Assembly: GCA_035474375.1 (NCBI GenBank)
Contig: DATINJ010000269.1
Span: forward strand, 5,695-69,694
Length of the DNA stretch: 64,000 bases
Direction of reading: 5' to 3'
DNA from: JANNPJ01 sp035474375
GTDB taxonomy: Bacteria > Actinomycetota > Actinomycetes > Actinomycetales > Kineosporiaceae
Made by a program: the position numbers and the translations under genes
The notes under the pieces: generated by a model
What the model was told of the DNA's origin: nothing
Databases searched by the model: none
The model's input: the letters and a program-made list of their open reading frames with translations, nothing else
In this document: positions 42,774-51,423 of the stretch, in pieces
How positions within the stretch are numbered: the stretch's first letter is position 1
Layout of the letters: every line of letters starts with the position of its first letter

Positions 42774-44315
42774 TTACCCGATTGGCGAGTGCGTCAGGTC
42801 CTCACACAACGCCACCAGGGTTCGCACACCGACCCCGGTCCCACCTGCAGGGGTGTAGCCGTGCCCGGCCCCGGAGTTGAACGCCGGCCCGGCGATGTCC
42901 AGGTGTGCCCACGGAGTGGGAACCGCGTCCTCTCCCTCGCCGCGGGTAGGCACGAATTCCTTCAAGAAGAGGCCCGCGACCAGCATGCCGCCGAAGCGTT
43001 CGCCGATGTTCGCGATGTCCGCGACTCGTGAATCCATGCTCGAGCGCAGTTCCGGCGGAAGCGGCATCGGCCAGAACTGCTCGCCGGTGGCGTCTGCCAC
43101 CCGGTGCACCCGGTCTCGCAGGGCGTCGTCATTCGACATGATCGCCGACGTCCGGTTGCCCAGGGCCACCATCTGGGCGCCGGTCAACGTGGCGATGTCG
43201 ACGATCACGTCGGGCTTCAGTTCGCCCGCCGCCACCAGGGCGTCGGCCAGAACGAGCCGCCCTTCGGCGTCCGTGTTCAGGACTTCGACCGTGCGTCCAC
43301 CGCGGATGGTAATCACGTCGGAAGGGCGCTGAGCGGTGCCGGACGGCATGTTCTCGGCGATCGCCAGCCAGCCAGTCACGCGGATCGACAGCCCCAACTC
43401 GGCGATCGCCGCGACGGCATGCAGTACCGCGGCGGCACCGGACATGTCGCTCTTCATTTCGTCCATGCCACCGGCGGGCTTGATCGACAGACCGCCGGAG
43501 TCAAAGGTGATGCCCTTGCCGACCAGGGCGACGTGCGACGTCGCCCCCGCCGGCGCGTAGTCCAGCCGGACCAGTCGCGGCGGCCGGGAGGAGCCCTGCC
43601 CGACGGCGAGGATGCCGCCGTACCCGCCCCGGCTCAACCGGCGCTCATCCAGCACCGTGACGGTCACGGGCAGGTCAGCGACGACCCGCTGGGCGTCCGC
43701 CGCGAAAGTCGCCGGATACAGGTCGAGCGGGGCAGCATTGATCAGATCACGAGTGCCGTGCACCGCCGCGGCCAGGATCTTGGCTCGCTTGACCCCGGCG
43801 CGGGCCGCGGGGGTGGCGCCGTTGGCGGAGGCCACCAGGATCGCGCTCAGTGGCGCCTTGGCCGTGTCGCCGGTCCGGTACCGGTTGTACCCGTAGGCGC
43901 CGAACAGCGCACCCTCGGCGACGGCGGTCACGGCTTCGGCATCCGCCGTCGGCAGCGCGAACACCGCTTTGGACAGGCCGGCCAGCTGCCGGGAGGCCGC
44001 ACCGGCGGCACGTCGCAGCACCTCGGCCGGCACCGCCCCGCGAACCGCGCCCAGCCCGGTGAAGACGACGGATCGAGCTGAGATCCCGGTCACAGCGGGG
44101 ATCCGGTGCACGGATTCCTTGGCACCGGTCGCCCCGATCGCGCTGAGCGCATTCGTCAGCTGCGTGCGGACCGCCGCCGGCAGGGCCTCTGCCCCGAGCA
44201 GGCGGGGGGTCGAGGATGTCGCCGACTTGCCAGTTGCTCCGGTGGCGATGCCCAGGACCAGCGCATCCGCGGTCAGCGTGGCGGGGTCCTTGGAGGTGAG
44301 GCTCAGCGTAGGCAC
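42774..44315 (-). CDS. pepA: Leucyl aminopeptidase (M17)
   Basis: The 513-residue cytosolic peptidase carries the two M17 metal motifs: VALVGKGITFDSGGLSIKP with the metal-binding lysine and aspartate, and NTDAEGRLVLADAL. The catalytic segment KSDMSGAAAVL lies between them. It removes N-terminal amino acids from peptides. The N-terminal non-catalytic domain is complete. The start is GTG 44315 after AAAGGA. The corresponding mycobacterial gene, pepB, also neighbours gcvT. Confidence 0.95.
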   Translation of the reverse strand: MPTLSLTSKDPATLTADALVLGIATGATGKSATSSTPRLLGAEALPAAVRTQLTNALSAIGATGAKESVHRIPAVTGISARSVVFTGLGAVRGAVPAEVLRRAAGAASRQLAGLSKAVFALPTADAEAVTAVAEGALFGAYGYNRYRTGDTAKAPLSAILVASANGATPAARAGVKRAKILAAAVHGTRDLINAAPLDLYPATFAADAQRVVADLPVTVTVLDERRLSRGGYGGILAVGQGSSRPPRLVRLDYAPAGATSHVALVGKGITFDSGGLSIKPAGGMDEMKSDMSGAAAVLHAVAAIAELGLSIRVTGWLAIAENMPSGTAQRPSDVITIRGGRTVEVLNTDAEGRLVLADALVAAGELKPDVIVDIATLTGAQMVALGNRTSAIMSNDDALRDRVHRVADATGEQFWPMPLPPELRSSMDSRVADIANIGERFGGMLVAGLFLKEFVPTRGEGEDAVPTPWAHLDIAGPAFNSGAGHGYTPAGGTGVGVRTLVALCEDLTHSPIG

Positions 44316-44428
44316 AGAAATCCTTTGACGGTAGCGGGACTGCTTGCCGATGGTAGCTGCCGATCATCCAGGGCAACGGCGTGGCTCGAGGCTGCGGCGA
44401 TACCTTGGGGCGTACCCGAGGAGGAAAC

Positions 44429-45592
44429 ATGTCCGATGCTCAGCAGGTGATCGATGCGCAGGCGGTCGAAGCCGATCGCCGGGGAGCACCGGCACTCCGG
44501 CGCACCCCGTTGTTCGAGCGGCACGTCGCGCTCGGCGCCAAGCTCGCCGACTTCGGCGGCTGGGAGATGCCGATCGAATACCCGTCCAGCGGTGTCTTGC
44601 GCGAACACGAGACCGTCCGAGAACGCGTCGGGGTCTTCGACGTCAGTCATCTCGGCAAGCTGGAAGTCCGTGGCCCGGGTGCTGCGGCGTTCGTGAACTC
44701 CTGCCTGACCAACGACCTCAACAAGATCGCTCCGGGGCAGGCGCAGTACACGCTGTGCTGCGACCCGGAAACCGGCGGGGTGATCGATGACCTGATCGTC
44801 TACCTGCGCTCGGACGACGACTTGCTGCTGGTCCCGAACGCGGCCAACTGTGCCGAGGTGGCACGCCGGTTGATCGCTGCCGCGCCGGCCGGGATCGAGG
44901 TCACGGATCGTCATCAGGGCTACGGGGTGATCGCCATCCAGGGAACTCGCTCCGACGAGACCCTGACTGCGCTCGGACTGCCGGCCGGTCACGATTACAT
45001 GACCTTCGTGGACGTGATCTGGCAGGGCCTGCCGCTGATCGTCTGCCGGACCGGATACACCGGTGAACGCGGATACGAACTGCTGCCCGCCTGGGAGGTG
45101 ACGCCGTCCCTCTGGGACCGGCTGCTCGAGGCGGCTGCGGACTGGGCCGGATTGCCGTGTGGCCTGGGCGCCCGGGACACCCTGCGGACGGAGATGGGGT
45201 ACTCGCTGCACGGGCATGAACTGGGACCCGAGATCACCCCCGTGCAGGCCCGGCTGGGCTGGGCCGTCGGCTGGAAGAAGCCCGAGTTCTGGGGTCGTGA
45301 GGCGCTGCTCGCCGAGCGCGAAGCCGGTCCGAGCCGGATTGCCCGCGGGCTGGTCGCGCTCGGTCGCGGCGTCCCGCGCGCGGACATGGACGTACTCGAC
45401 GGCGAGGGGCAAGTGATCGGACGGACGACGTCCGGGACCTTCTCGCCGACGCTGCGCCAGGGCATCGCGCTGGCGCTGCTCGACCCGTCAGTGGCCGACG
45501 GCACCGACGTCGTGGTCTCGGTGCGGGGGCGGGACCTGCCCTGCCGGGTGACGAAGCCGCCGTTCGTGCACGTTCAGACCCGGGAGCTCTAG
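44429..45592 (+). CDS. gcvT: Aminomethyltransferase (glycine cleavage T protein)
   Basis: The 387-residue protein transfers the methylene unit of glycine, carried on lipoylated H protein, to tetrahydrofolate. Motifs include HVALGAKLADFGGWEMPIEY, FDVSHLGKLEV with the conserved catalytic-region aspartate, and CRTGYTGERGYEL. ATG 44429 follows GAGGAGG; the frame is open 16 codons upstream. Its TAG overlaps the stop codon of the convergent cobS. No gcvH or gcvP lies in this window. It depends on lipoate made by lipA/lipB. Confidence 0.95.
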   Translation: MSDAQQVIDAQAVEADRRGAPALRRTPLFERHVALGAKLADFGGWEMPIEYPSSGVLREHETVRERVGVFDVSHLGKLEVRGPGAAAFVNSCLTNDLNKIAPGQAQYTLCCDPETGGVIDDLIVYLRSDDDLLLVPNAANCAEVARRLIAAAPAGIEVTDRHQGYGVIAIQGTRSDETLTALGLPAGHDYMTFVDVIWQGLPLIVCRTGYTGERGYELLPAWEVTPSLWDRLLEAAADWAGLPCGLGARDTLRTEMGYSLHGHELGPEITPVQARLGWAVGWKKPEFWGREALLAEREAGPSRIARGLVALGRGVPRADMDVLDGEGQVIGRTTSGTFSPTLRQGIALALLDPSVADGTDVVVSVRGRDLPCRVTKPPFVHVQTREL

Positions 45593-46392
45593 CCCGTCGT
45601 CGCGGCTAGCGCGAGGAGAGCGGCGGTCGTGCCGATTTCGACCGCCGCTCCGATCACATCGCCGGTGATCCCGGCGAACCGGCTGATCGCCCGCCGGACC
45701 AGCAATGCGGTCGCGACGGCGACGGTGGCCACCGCCCAGGGCCCGGCCCACCAGTCCAAGCCGCTGGCCAGGCCGAGGAGCGAGCAGCCGACGGCGGCCG
45801 TGACGATGACCGCTGAGCAGAGGCTCACACTGACCGATCCAGCGACGGTGGCGCCGAGGCCCTCGGGCCGGGCGGCCGGGATGCCTTGTCGGCAGACGAG
45901 CGGGATCGCCACCCGGGCGGCGACCGCAACCAGCACCACGACCGCAACCGTTCGCACGGTGAACTGCGGACCGGTGCCAAACCTGGGCTGCACGGCCGCC
46001 AGCACCTGGGTGAGCGCGGCAGTTTGCAGGAGCAGGACCAGGACGACGGTAGCCAGGCCGGCCGGACCGGTATCGCCGCGGCGCATCACGGCCAGGGCCT
46101 TGTCCCGGTCGTACGAGGCGGCCAGGCCGTCAGCGGTATCGGCCAGGCCGTCGAGGTGCAGCCCTCGAGTGGTGAGCGCGAACATCCCGACCACGAGGAC
46201 GGCGGTCAGACCGGACCAGAGGCCAAGGACGATGGCGAGCCAGGCGGCGGCCGCTGCGGCCGTTCCAGGAATCAGGCCGACCAGCGGCGCGAGTGCCATC
46301 GCCTGACCCGGTACCGGCGGCGCCACCGAATCCGGGGCCGGCACCCGGGTGGCTGTCAGCGTGCCGACTGCCAGCCGGAACGCGTCACGCAT
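45589..46392 (-). CDS. cobS: Adenosylcobinamide-GDP ribazoletransferase (cobalamin synthase)
   Basis: The 267-residue integral membrane protein has about six to seven hydrophobic helices and the CobS signature TTRGLHLDGLADTADGLAAS followed by RRGDTGPAGL. It joins the lower ligand alpha-ribazole to adenosylcobinamide-GDP, the last step of the nucleotide-loop pathway. Its start overlaps the end of the upstream cobT-like gene by eight bases. Its stop codon overlaps the gcvT stop from the opposite strand. Confidence 0.94.
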   Translation of the reverse strand: MRDAFRLAVGTLTATRVPAPDSVAPPVPGQAMALAPLVGLIPGTAAAAAAWLAIVLGLWSGLTAVLVVGMFALTTRGLHLDGLADTADGLAASYDRDKALAVMRRGDTGPAGLATVVLVLLLQTAALTQVLAAVQPRFGTGPQFTVRTVAVVVLVAVAARVAIPLVCRQGIPAARPEGLGATVAGSVSVSLCSAVIVTAAVGCSLLGLASGLDWWAGPWAVATVAVATALLVRRAISRFAGITGDVIGAAVEIGTTAALLALAATTG

Positions 46393-47359
46393 CCGGCGCC
46401 GTGCTGTCCGTCTCGCCGTCCGGGCGCTCGTCCAGGTCTTCCAGGTTGTTCAGGTCTTCGGGTTCTTCCAGCTCGGAGATTTCGTCGAGATCGCCGTCCG
46501 CGTTCTCGATCGCCCGGCCGAGAGCGGTCTCCAGCAGGGTGAGCCCGAGGAGCGCCGCCGTCCCGTCCTCGACCGGTAGGCCCAACCGAGTCAGCGGGGT
46601 GAGCCGCAGTTCGGTCAGCACCCGGTCGTGCAGCCCGCGATGGCCGGCGTCGCACGCCTGCCACCAACTGCGAGACGCCCGGCCGACCCGATGGGCCAGC
46701 AGCGCGCAGGCTGCCGCCCCCGGGCCGTCCAGCAAGGCCGGCGTCCGGCGGGAGGCGGCCTGCAACAGCAGAGCGGTGCCGGCCGCCAGGGCCGGGCTGT
46801 CGAGCAACTCCAGCAACTGTTCAGGCTGGTTGCGGATGCCACGCACGTGTCGCAACCCGTCGCGGATCGCGGCGATCCGCTCCACCCATTCCTGGTCGGT
46901 CGTCCGGTCGGCGGTCGGCCAACCGGTCGCCTCCAGCGGGTCGATGTCCAGCAAGTGCGCCGCCAGCACCTGCCAGGCGACCTCGTCCCGGTCTCCGGGA
47001 GCGATGCTGACCAGCAGCACGTCGGTAGCTTCGTCAACCGCCTGGTCCGCCGCCGCGACCCCCCACTCGATCGCCTCGGAGACGGACTTCGGGGCGTCGA
47101 AGGGCCGGATCACCAGCTGGGCGTTCGCCTGGGGGCCAATCGGGGGCCGAGACAACCAGAGCTGATCCGCTCGCCGAGGTTGCGGGTTCCCGGCCACGCG
47201 CCCCCACCAGTCGGCGAGTTCGCTCAACCGGTCCACGGCCGGGCTCTGCCCGGCGCGCAGTTCTCGGTGAGCTCGCCGAGAATTGTAGGCTGCGGCACCC
47301 GGCATCTCGACCTCGGCACCGATTGCTGCCAAATCACGTTCCTGCACGACGCACATCAT
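46385..47359 (-). CDS. cobT: Divergent CobT-like nicotinate-nucleotide:dimethylbenzimidazole phosphoribosyltransferase
   Basis: The 324-residue protein aligns by eye with the C-terminal half of CobT: ALLDGPGAAACALLAHR, DAGHRGLHDRVLTELRL and the RLGEGTGAA-like segment LGLPVEDGTAALLG, which keeps the glutamate. The middle region lacks the usual GNTT motif and reads LLVSIAPGDRDEVAW. An acidic tail of about 35 residues (ISELEEPEDLNNLEDLDERP) follows. Position between cobU and cobS supports the family, but activity is uncertain. The start may be 47359 or a later codon such as 47305. Confidence 0.75.
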   Translation of the reverse strand: MMCVVQERDLAAIGAEVEMPGAAAYNSRRAHRELRAGQSPAVDRLSELADWWGRVAGNPQPRRADQLWLSRPPIGPQANAQLVIRPFDAPKSVSEAIEWGVAAADQAVDEATDVLLVSIAPGDRDEVAWQVLAAHLLDIDPLEATGWPTADRTTDQEWVERIAAIRDGLRHVRGIRNQPEQLLELLDSPALAAGTALLLQAASRRTPALLDGPGAAACALLAHRVGRASRSWWQACDAGHRGLHDRVLTELRLTPLTRLGLPVEDGTAALLGLTLLETALGRAIENADGDLDEISELEEPEDLNNLEDLDERPDGETDSTAPDA

Positions 47360-47452
47360 TGCGGTCCGGCGGCGACGCTGGTGACCCGACCACCGGTGAG
47401 CCGCGATTCAGCCGCCGATCCAGCCACCGGAACGGCCGGTCGCGGCGTCAGC

Positions 47453-48694
47453 TCAGGTCTCGGTCGGGACGTCGGCGGAGGTCAACAGGCGACCGGCGAC
47501 CACGACGAGCACCTGCTCGCTCTCGTCCGCCAACCGCCGGTTCAAGCGGCCCAGCTCGTCCCGGAACAACCGGCCCGCCGACGTTCCCGGTACCACGGAC
47601 AACCCGACCTCGTCCGAGACCGCGACCAGCGGACCGCGGCGGGCCCGCCACGCCCGAACCAGCGCATCGGTCTCGGCCGCCACCCGGTCCCGCCAGCCTT
47701 CCTGGTCCGACCAGGCCCCGGCCCGGTCGAGAACTCCAGTCAGCCAGGTACCGACAGAATCCAGCAGGATCGGCTGCTCGACCTTCGCCAGCAGGGCCGC
47801 GACCTGGTGCGTCTCTTCCGTCCGCCACCAGCCCGGACGGCGCTCGCGGTGCCGTCGCACGCGCTGCGCCCACTCCGCATCGGGGCCGGTCCGCAAGTCC
47901 ACCACCGGGCCGGTGGCGGTGTAGAGCACCTCCGGCTCGGCGGCCAGCAGATCTTCGGCCACGGCGGATTTCCCCGACGCCGAACCGCCGAGCACCAGGG
48001 TCCGGCCGGCGGGGCTCGGTGCCGTCAGAGCGTCCGCGATCCCGGGTTCGGTGTTACCCGATGACAGCTGGGTGCCGTCCGGCGGCGCCTGCGCCCGCCA
48101 GTGCCGCAGACAGGCCACCAACCGGTCGGCCGATCCCTGGCGGTGACCGAGCCCGACGAGCAGGCAGGCAGTCCGGTCGTGAACCGCACCGATCGCCCGT
48201 AACCGGCTCAGAGCCAAGGCGCACTCGATCAGGTCCGGCCCGTCCCGCAGCTCATCCGGATCGGCGTCCGGGGCGGGACCGAGAATCACCATGCCCAGTT
48301 CGACGCCCGCCAGGTCAGCGACGGTGGCTTCCGGCAGTCGCCCGGCCTGGGGAGCCCACAACACCGGCGGATCGCCGTCCGGGTGGATCAAGAGCGAGAT
48401 CGGCGAGTCCGCCGCTGCCAGCGCTCGAACCACCAGCCCCGGCAATTCCAGCCGGTCGCCGCCCTGCAGCTGATGATCGGTCCCGTTCGGTCCGTGCAGG
48501 ACGCCGTCAATGTCCACCCGGTACCGGCCGCCGAGTTGCAGTTCGGCCGGCCGCCGGGGCGCGCGCCCGCCGCGCCGGTTCAGCCCGGTGAAGGATCCAG
48601 GCGGAGCGAGACAGACCGATCGGCAGGTGGCGCAGGGGCAGCCCGGTACCGGGAATCCGGCGGCCGGACCGGTTCCGGCCAGCAGCAGGTCCAT
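47453..48694 (-). CDS. cobU: MBL-like domain fused to CobU (adenosylcobinamide kinase/guanylyltransferase)
   Basis: The 413-residue protein has two parts. Residues 1 to about 215 resemble a PhnP/PqqB-type metallo-beta-lactamase fold, opening LLAGTGPAAGFPVPGCPCATC, but no HxHxDH metal motif is visible. Residues from 230 on are CobU with P-loop VLGGSASGKSAVAE (236-243), an HRERRPGWWRT guanylylation-region segment and VSDEVGLSVVPGTSAGRLFRD. CobU phosphorylates adenosylcobinamide and adds GMP. ATG 48694 is favoured by GGGGAG; a TTG precedes it. The N-terminal domain's role is unknown. Confidence 0.9.
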   Translation of the reverse strand: MDLLLAGTGPAAGFPVPGCPCATCRSVCLAPPGSFTGLNRRGGRAPRRPAELQLGGRYRVDIDGVLHGPNGTDHQLQGGDRLELPGLVVRALAAADSPISLLIHPDGDPPVLWAPQAGRLPEATVADLAGVELGMVILGPAPDADPDELRDGPDLIECALALSRLRAIGAVHDRTACLLVGLGHRQGSADRLVACLRHWRAQAPPDGTQLSSGNTEPGIADALTAPSPAGRTLVLGGSASGKSAVAEDLLAAEPEVLYTATGPVVDLRTGPDAEWAQRVRRHRERRPGWWRTEETHQVAALLAKVEQPILLDSVGTWLTGVLDRAGAWSDQEGWRDRVAAETDALVRAWRARRGPLVAVSDEVGLSVVPGTSAGRLFRDELGRLNRRLADESEQVLVVVAGRLLTSADVPTET

Positions 48695-48789
48695 CAAGTC
48701 TCCCCGCAGTTGTCGATCGAGGTCCGCACGCTGACGCGCTCGGGCAGGTTTACCTACCGGTCTGGTGGTGCAGCGCTTACGGTAGGCGG

Positions 48790-49002
48790 GTGAACTCCTG
48801 GACCTGGCGGTACGAAGCAGCAGACGGCTCGACGATGAATGGCCCCGACCTGCCGAACACCGGTTTCCCCAGCCAAGCGGACGCCGAGACCTGGGTCGGA
48901 GAGACGTGGCACGAGCTTCTCGCCACCGGCGTTGAGCAGGTGTACCTGCTCAACGGCGACGAGACGGTCTACGGCCCGATGAGCTTGCGCCCGCTGGAAT
49001 AG
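48790..49002 (+). CDS. Small conserved actinobacterial protein
   Basis: The 70-residue protein MNSWTWRYEAADGSTM continues with FPSQADAETWVGETWHELL and ends in YGPMSLRPLE. This is a widespread short family in actinobacteria with unknown function. It has no signal peptide or cysteines. It starts 96 bp from the divergent cobU gene and ends 10 bp before the end of the convergent aldo/keto reductase gene. Confidence 0.85.
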   Translation: MNSWTWRYEAADGSTMNGPDLPNTGFPSQADAETWVGETWHELLATGVEQVYLLNGDETVYGPMSLRPLE

Positions 49003-49011
49003 CGCTCGCGG

Positions 49012-50022
49012 TCAGCTCGGCCGGGAGGCCGGCGAGTTCCGGGCGGTCTTCGCCGGGTCGCGGACGACCCCGTCGCCGAGCGCCTCGTCGATCCGGGCGA
49101 GCAGTTCCGGCTCCAGCCGAACCCCGGCCGCGGCCACGTTCTCCTTGACCTGTTCCGGTCGGGAAGCGCCGATGATCGCCGCCGCGACGTTGTCGTTCTG
49201 CAGTACCCACGCGACTCCGAGCTGAGCCAGGCTGAGCCCGGCGTCCTCCGCGATCGGCTTCAGTGCCTGCACCCGGGTGAGGACGTCGTCGTTCATGAAC
49301 CGGGCGATGAAGTTCGCTCCGCCCTTCTCGTCCGTGGCTCGTGAGCCCTTGGGCGGCGCCTGGCCGGGCAGGTACTTGCCGGTCAGCACGCCCTGCGCCA
49401 ACGGCGAGAAGACGACCTGGGAGAGCCCGAGTTCCTTGCTGGCCGGGATCACTTCGGCCTCGATCACGCGCCACAGCATCGAGTACTGCGGCTGGTTCGA
49501 CACCAGGTGCACGCCCAGGTCAGCGGCCAGGGCGTGGGCCGCGCGAATCTGCTCGGCGGTCCATTCGCTGACGCCGATGTACAGCGCCTTGCCGGCCCGG
49601 ACGACGTCCGCGAACGCCTGCATGGTCTCTTCCAGCGGCGTCTCGGAGTCGTACCGGTGTGCCTGATACAGATCGACGTAGTCAGTGCGTAGCCGCCGGA
49701 GCGAACCGTTGATCGACTCCAGGATGTGCTTTCGGGACAGGCCACAGTCGTTCGGCCCGGCCGGCCCGGTCGGCCAGTAGACCTTGGTGAAGATCTCCAG
49801 GCTTTCCCGGCGCTGGCCGTCGAGCGCCGCGCCCAGTACCTCTTCGGCCACCGTGTTCGCGTAGACGTCGGCGGTGTCGAACGACGTGATCCCGGCGTCC
49901 AAGGCTGCCCGCACGCACGCGGTGGCGACGTCGTTCTCGACCTGCGAGCCGTGAGTCAGCCAGTTGCCGTACGTCAGTTCGCTGATCTTGAGGCCGCTGT
50001 GGCCAAGGTACCGATAATCCAT
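49012..50022 (-). CDS. Aldo/keto reductase
   Basis: The 336-residue TIM barrel has the AKR tetrad context: ITSFDTADVYAN (catalytic Asp and Tyr), VYWPTG preceded by the lysine in IFTK, and YQAHRYDSETPLEET with the histidine. The VFSPLAQGVLTGKYL and AAIIGASRPEQVKENV segments bind NADPH. It is closest in form to the YghZ/Kv-beta-like group. The substrate is unknown. The start MDYRYLGHSGLK is typical for the group. Confidence 0.94.
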   Translation of the reverse strand: MDYRYLGHSGLKISELTYGNWLTHGSQVENDVATACVRAALDAGITSFDTADVYANTVAEEVLGAALDGQRRESLEIFTKVYWPTGPAGPNDCGLSRKHILESINGSLRRLRTDYVDLYQAHRYDSETPLEETMQAFADVVRAGKALYIGVSEWTAEQIRAAHALAADLGVHLVSNQPQYSMLWRVIEAEVIPASKELGLSQVVFSPLAQGVLTGKYLPGQAPPKGSRATDEKGGANFIARFMNDDVLTRVQALKPIAEDAGLSLAQLGVAWVLQNDNVAAAIIGASRPEQVKENVAAAGVRLEPELLARIDEALGDGVVRDPAKTARNSPASRPS

Positions 50023-50119
50023 AGCTGGACCCTATGCCTGCCAGATCGCCGACGCTCATCCGGCCGAACTGGTTCCGGCCGAATTGCATCCGGCGTGCTG
50101 GATCCGGCGTGCACGACGG

Positions 50120-50746
50120 TCAGGACGGCGGGTACTGGCCCCGCTCGACCTGCGGCTTGGGCATCCGCATCCGGCGCAGCTGAAGTGCCCGCATTACCCC
50201 GTAGGCGCCGCTCCCGGCCGTGCCCTTGTCACCGAACTTGGCCTGCGTCACTCGCTTGAGCCGGCGGCTCAGCAGGAACGAGTCCACCGCGATCGCGATC
50301 ACCATCAGGTAGAGCAGGATCAGCGAGAGCACCCGAGCCTGTTCGACGCCGATGAACCCGATCGCGAGCGAGACCAGCGCAACCGGCATGAAGAACTCGC
50401 CGAGGTTGCGACGGGCATCCACGTAGTCGCGGACGAACTTGCGCACCGGGCCCTTGTCTCGGCTCGGCAGTGCCCGCTCGTCGCCGTTGGCCAGGGCGAC
50501 CCGGCCGCGGATCCGCGCCTCGCGCGCGGCGGTGCGGCGCTCGTTGCGCTGGATCTTGCGCTCGGCGCGGGTGGCGCCTCTGGGCGGCGGTGGGGCACCG
50601 ACGACCGGGCGGCGGTTGCGCAGCTCGGCCTCCCGGCGGGTCGGCGTGGCGCGCCCTTTGCCGCCTTCCTTCACCCGCTCGGACGTGGCGTTGCGAGCGG
50701 CCGGAGTGCTGGCTGGCGGGGCTGAGGTCTTGTCGCGTCCGAACAC
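50120..50746 (-). CDS. DUF3043 membrane protein
   Basis: The 208-residue protein has a highly basic N-terminal half (KEGGKGRATPTRREAE, RAERKIQRNERRTAAREARIRGR) followed by SRDKGPVRKFVRDYVDARRNLGEFFMP, two membrane helices near residues 121-165 and a basic C-terminus. This is the DUF3043 arrangement, conserved near cobalamin genes in actinobacteria. The basic region may contact nucleic acid or lipid head groups, by inference. Its function is unknown. Confidence 0.92.
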   Translation of the reverse strand: MFGRDKTSAPPASTPAARNATSERVKEGGKGRATPTRREAELRNRRPVVGAPPPPRGATRAERKIQRNERRTAAREARIRGRVALANGDERALPSRDKGPVRKFVRDYVDARRNLGEFFMPVALVSLAIGFIGVEQARVLSLILLYLMVIAIAVDSFLLSRRLKRVTQAKFGDKGTAGSGAYGVMRALQLRRMRMPKPQVERGQYPPS

Positions 50747-50838
50747 CAGACCAGCCTACGGCCTGCACGGCTCTCCGCTGGGACGGGTTGTGGTGCACAC
50801 TGTCCGTATTCGTTCCATAACCCTCCGGGGAGGTCGGA

Positions 50839-51423
50839 ATGCCGGTCATGCAGCGACGGGCCCAGGACACGCGCTCTGCGCTGCTCCAGTCGGCCCGGGA
50901 AGTTTTTGCCGACGTGGGCTACACCGAGGCCAATGTCGCCGAGGTGGTGTCTCGGGCTGGATCCAGTGTTGGCAGCATGTATCACCACTTCGGTGGCAAA
51001 GCCGATCTGTTCCTGGCCCTGCACGATGGGTACCAGGCCAGGCAGGAAGCCCGGGCGGACGCCGCCGTCCGGGACGCGGTAGGGACGGGGGAGCGGAACC
51101 CGGTTCGGGTATTCGCCGCCGGCGCCCGGGCGTTCATGCAAGGTGCCTGGGAGGAACGTGACCTGGCCCGGCTTTTCCTGGCCGGGGATGCGCCCCCCGG
51201 TTTCGACTCGGTGATGCGGGCCGGCTTCGGTGACTGGGTCCGGCGTAGCGGAGCCGTGCTGCGCGGGCGGGACGGGGAACACCTGAACCAGGCGTACCCG
51301 CTGGTGTTGACGACGGTGATCGCCGCCGGGACCCGGGAGGTCACCCAGCAGTCGGACGAGCGCGCGGCGATGCTGTTCGCCGAGGACATTCTCTCCCTGC
51401 TCGACCGGTTCGCCGAGTCCTAA
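50839..51423 (+). CDS. TetR-family transcriptional regulator
   Basis: The 194-residue protein has an N-terminal TetR helix-turn-helix: TRSALLQSAREVFADVGYTEANVAEVVSRAG followed by SVGSMYHHFGGKADLF. The C-terminal ligand domain is mainly helical. GGAGG precedes ATG 50839; an ATG three codons later is possible. It ends overlapping by four bases with the stop of the convergent acyl-CoA dehydrogenase gene, and may control the two dehydrogenases, although their promoter lies 2.3 kb away. Confidence 0.93.
   Translation: MPVMQRRAQDTRSALLQSAREVFADVGYTEANVAEVVSRAGSSVGSMYHHFGGKADLFLALHDGYQARQEARADAAVRDAVGTGERNPVRVFAAGARAFMQGAWEERDLARLFLAGDAPPGFDSVMRAGFGDWVRRSGAVLRGRDGEHLNQAYPLVLTTVIAAGTREVTQQSDERAAMLFAEDILSLLDRFAES

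Noticed and set aside
46628..48591. Two overlapping plus-strand frames of more than 400 codons in the cob region.
   Set aside because: Both are Arg/Pro/Gly-rich shadows of the cobT-like and cobU genes.
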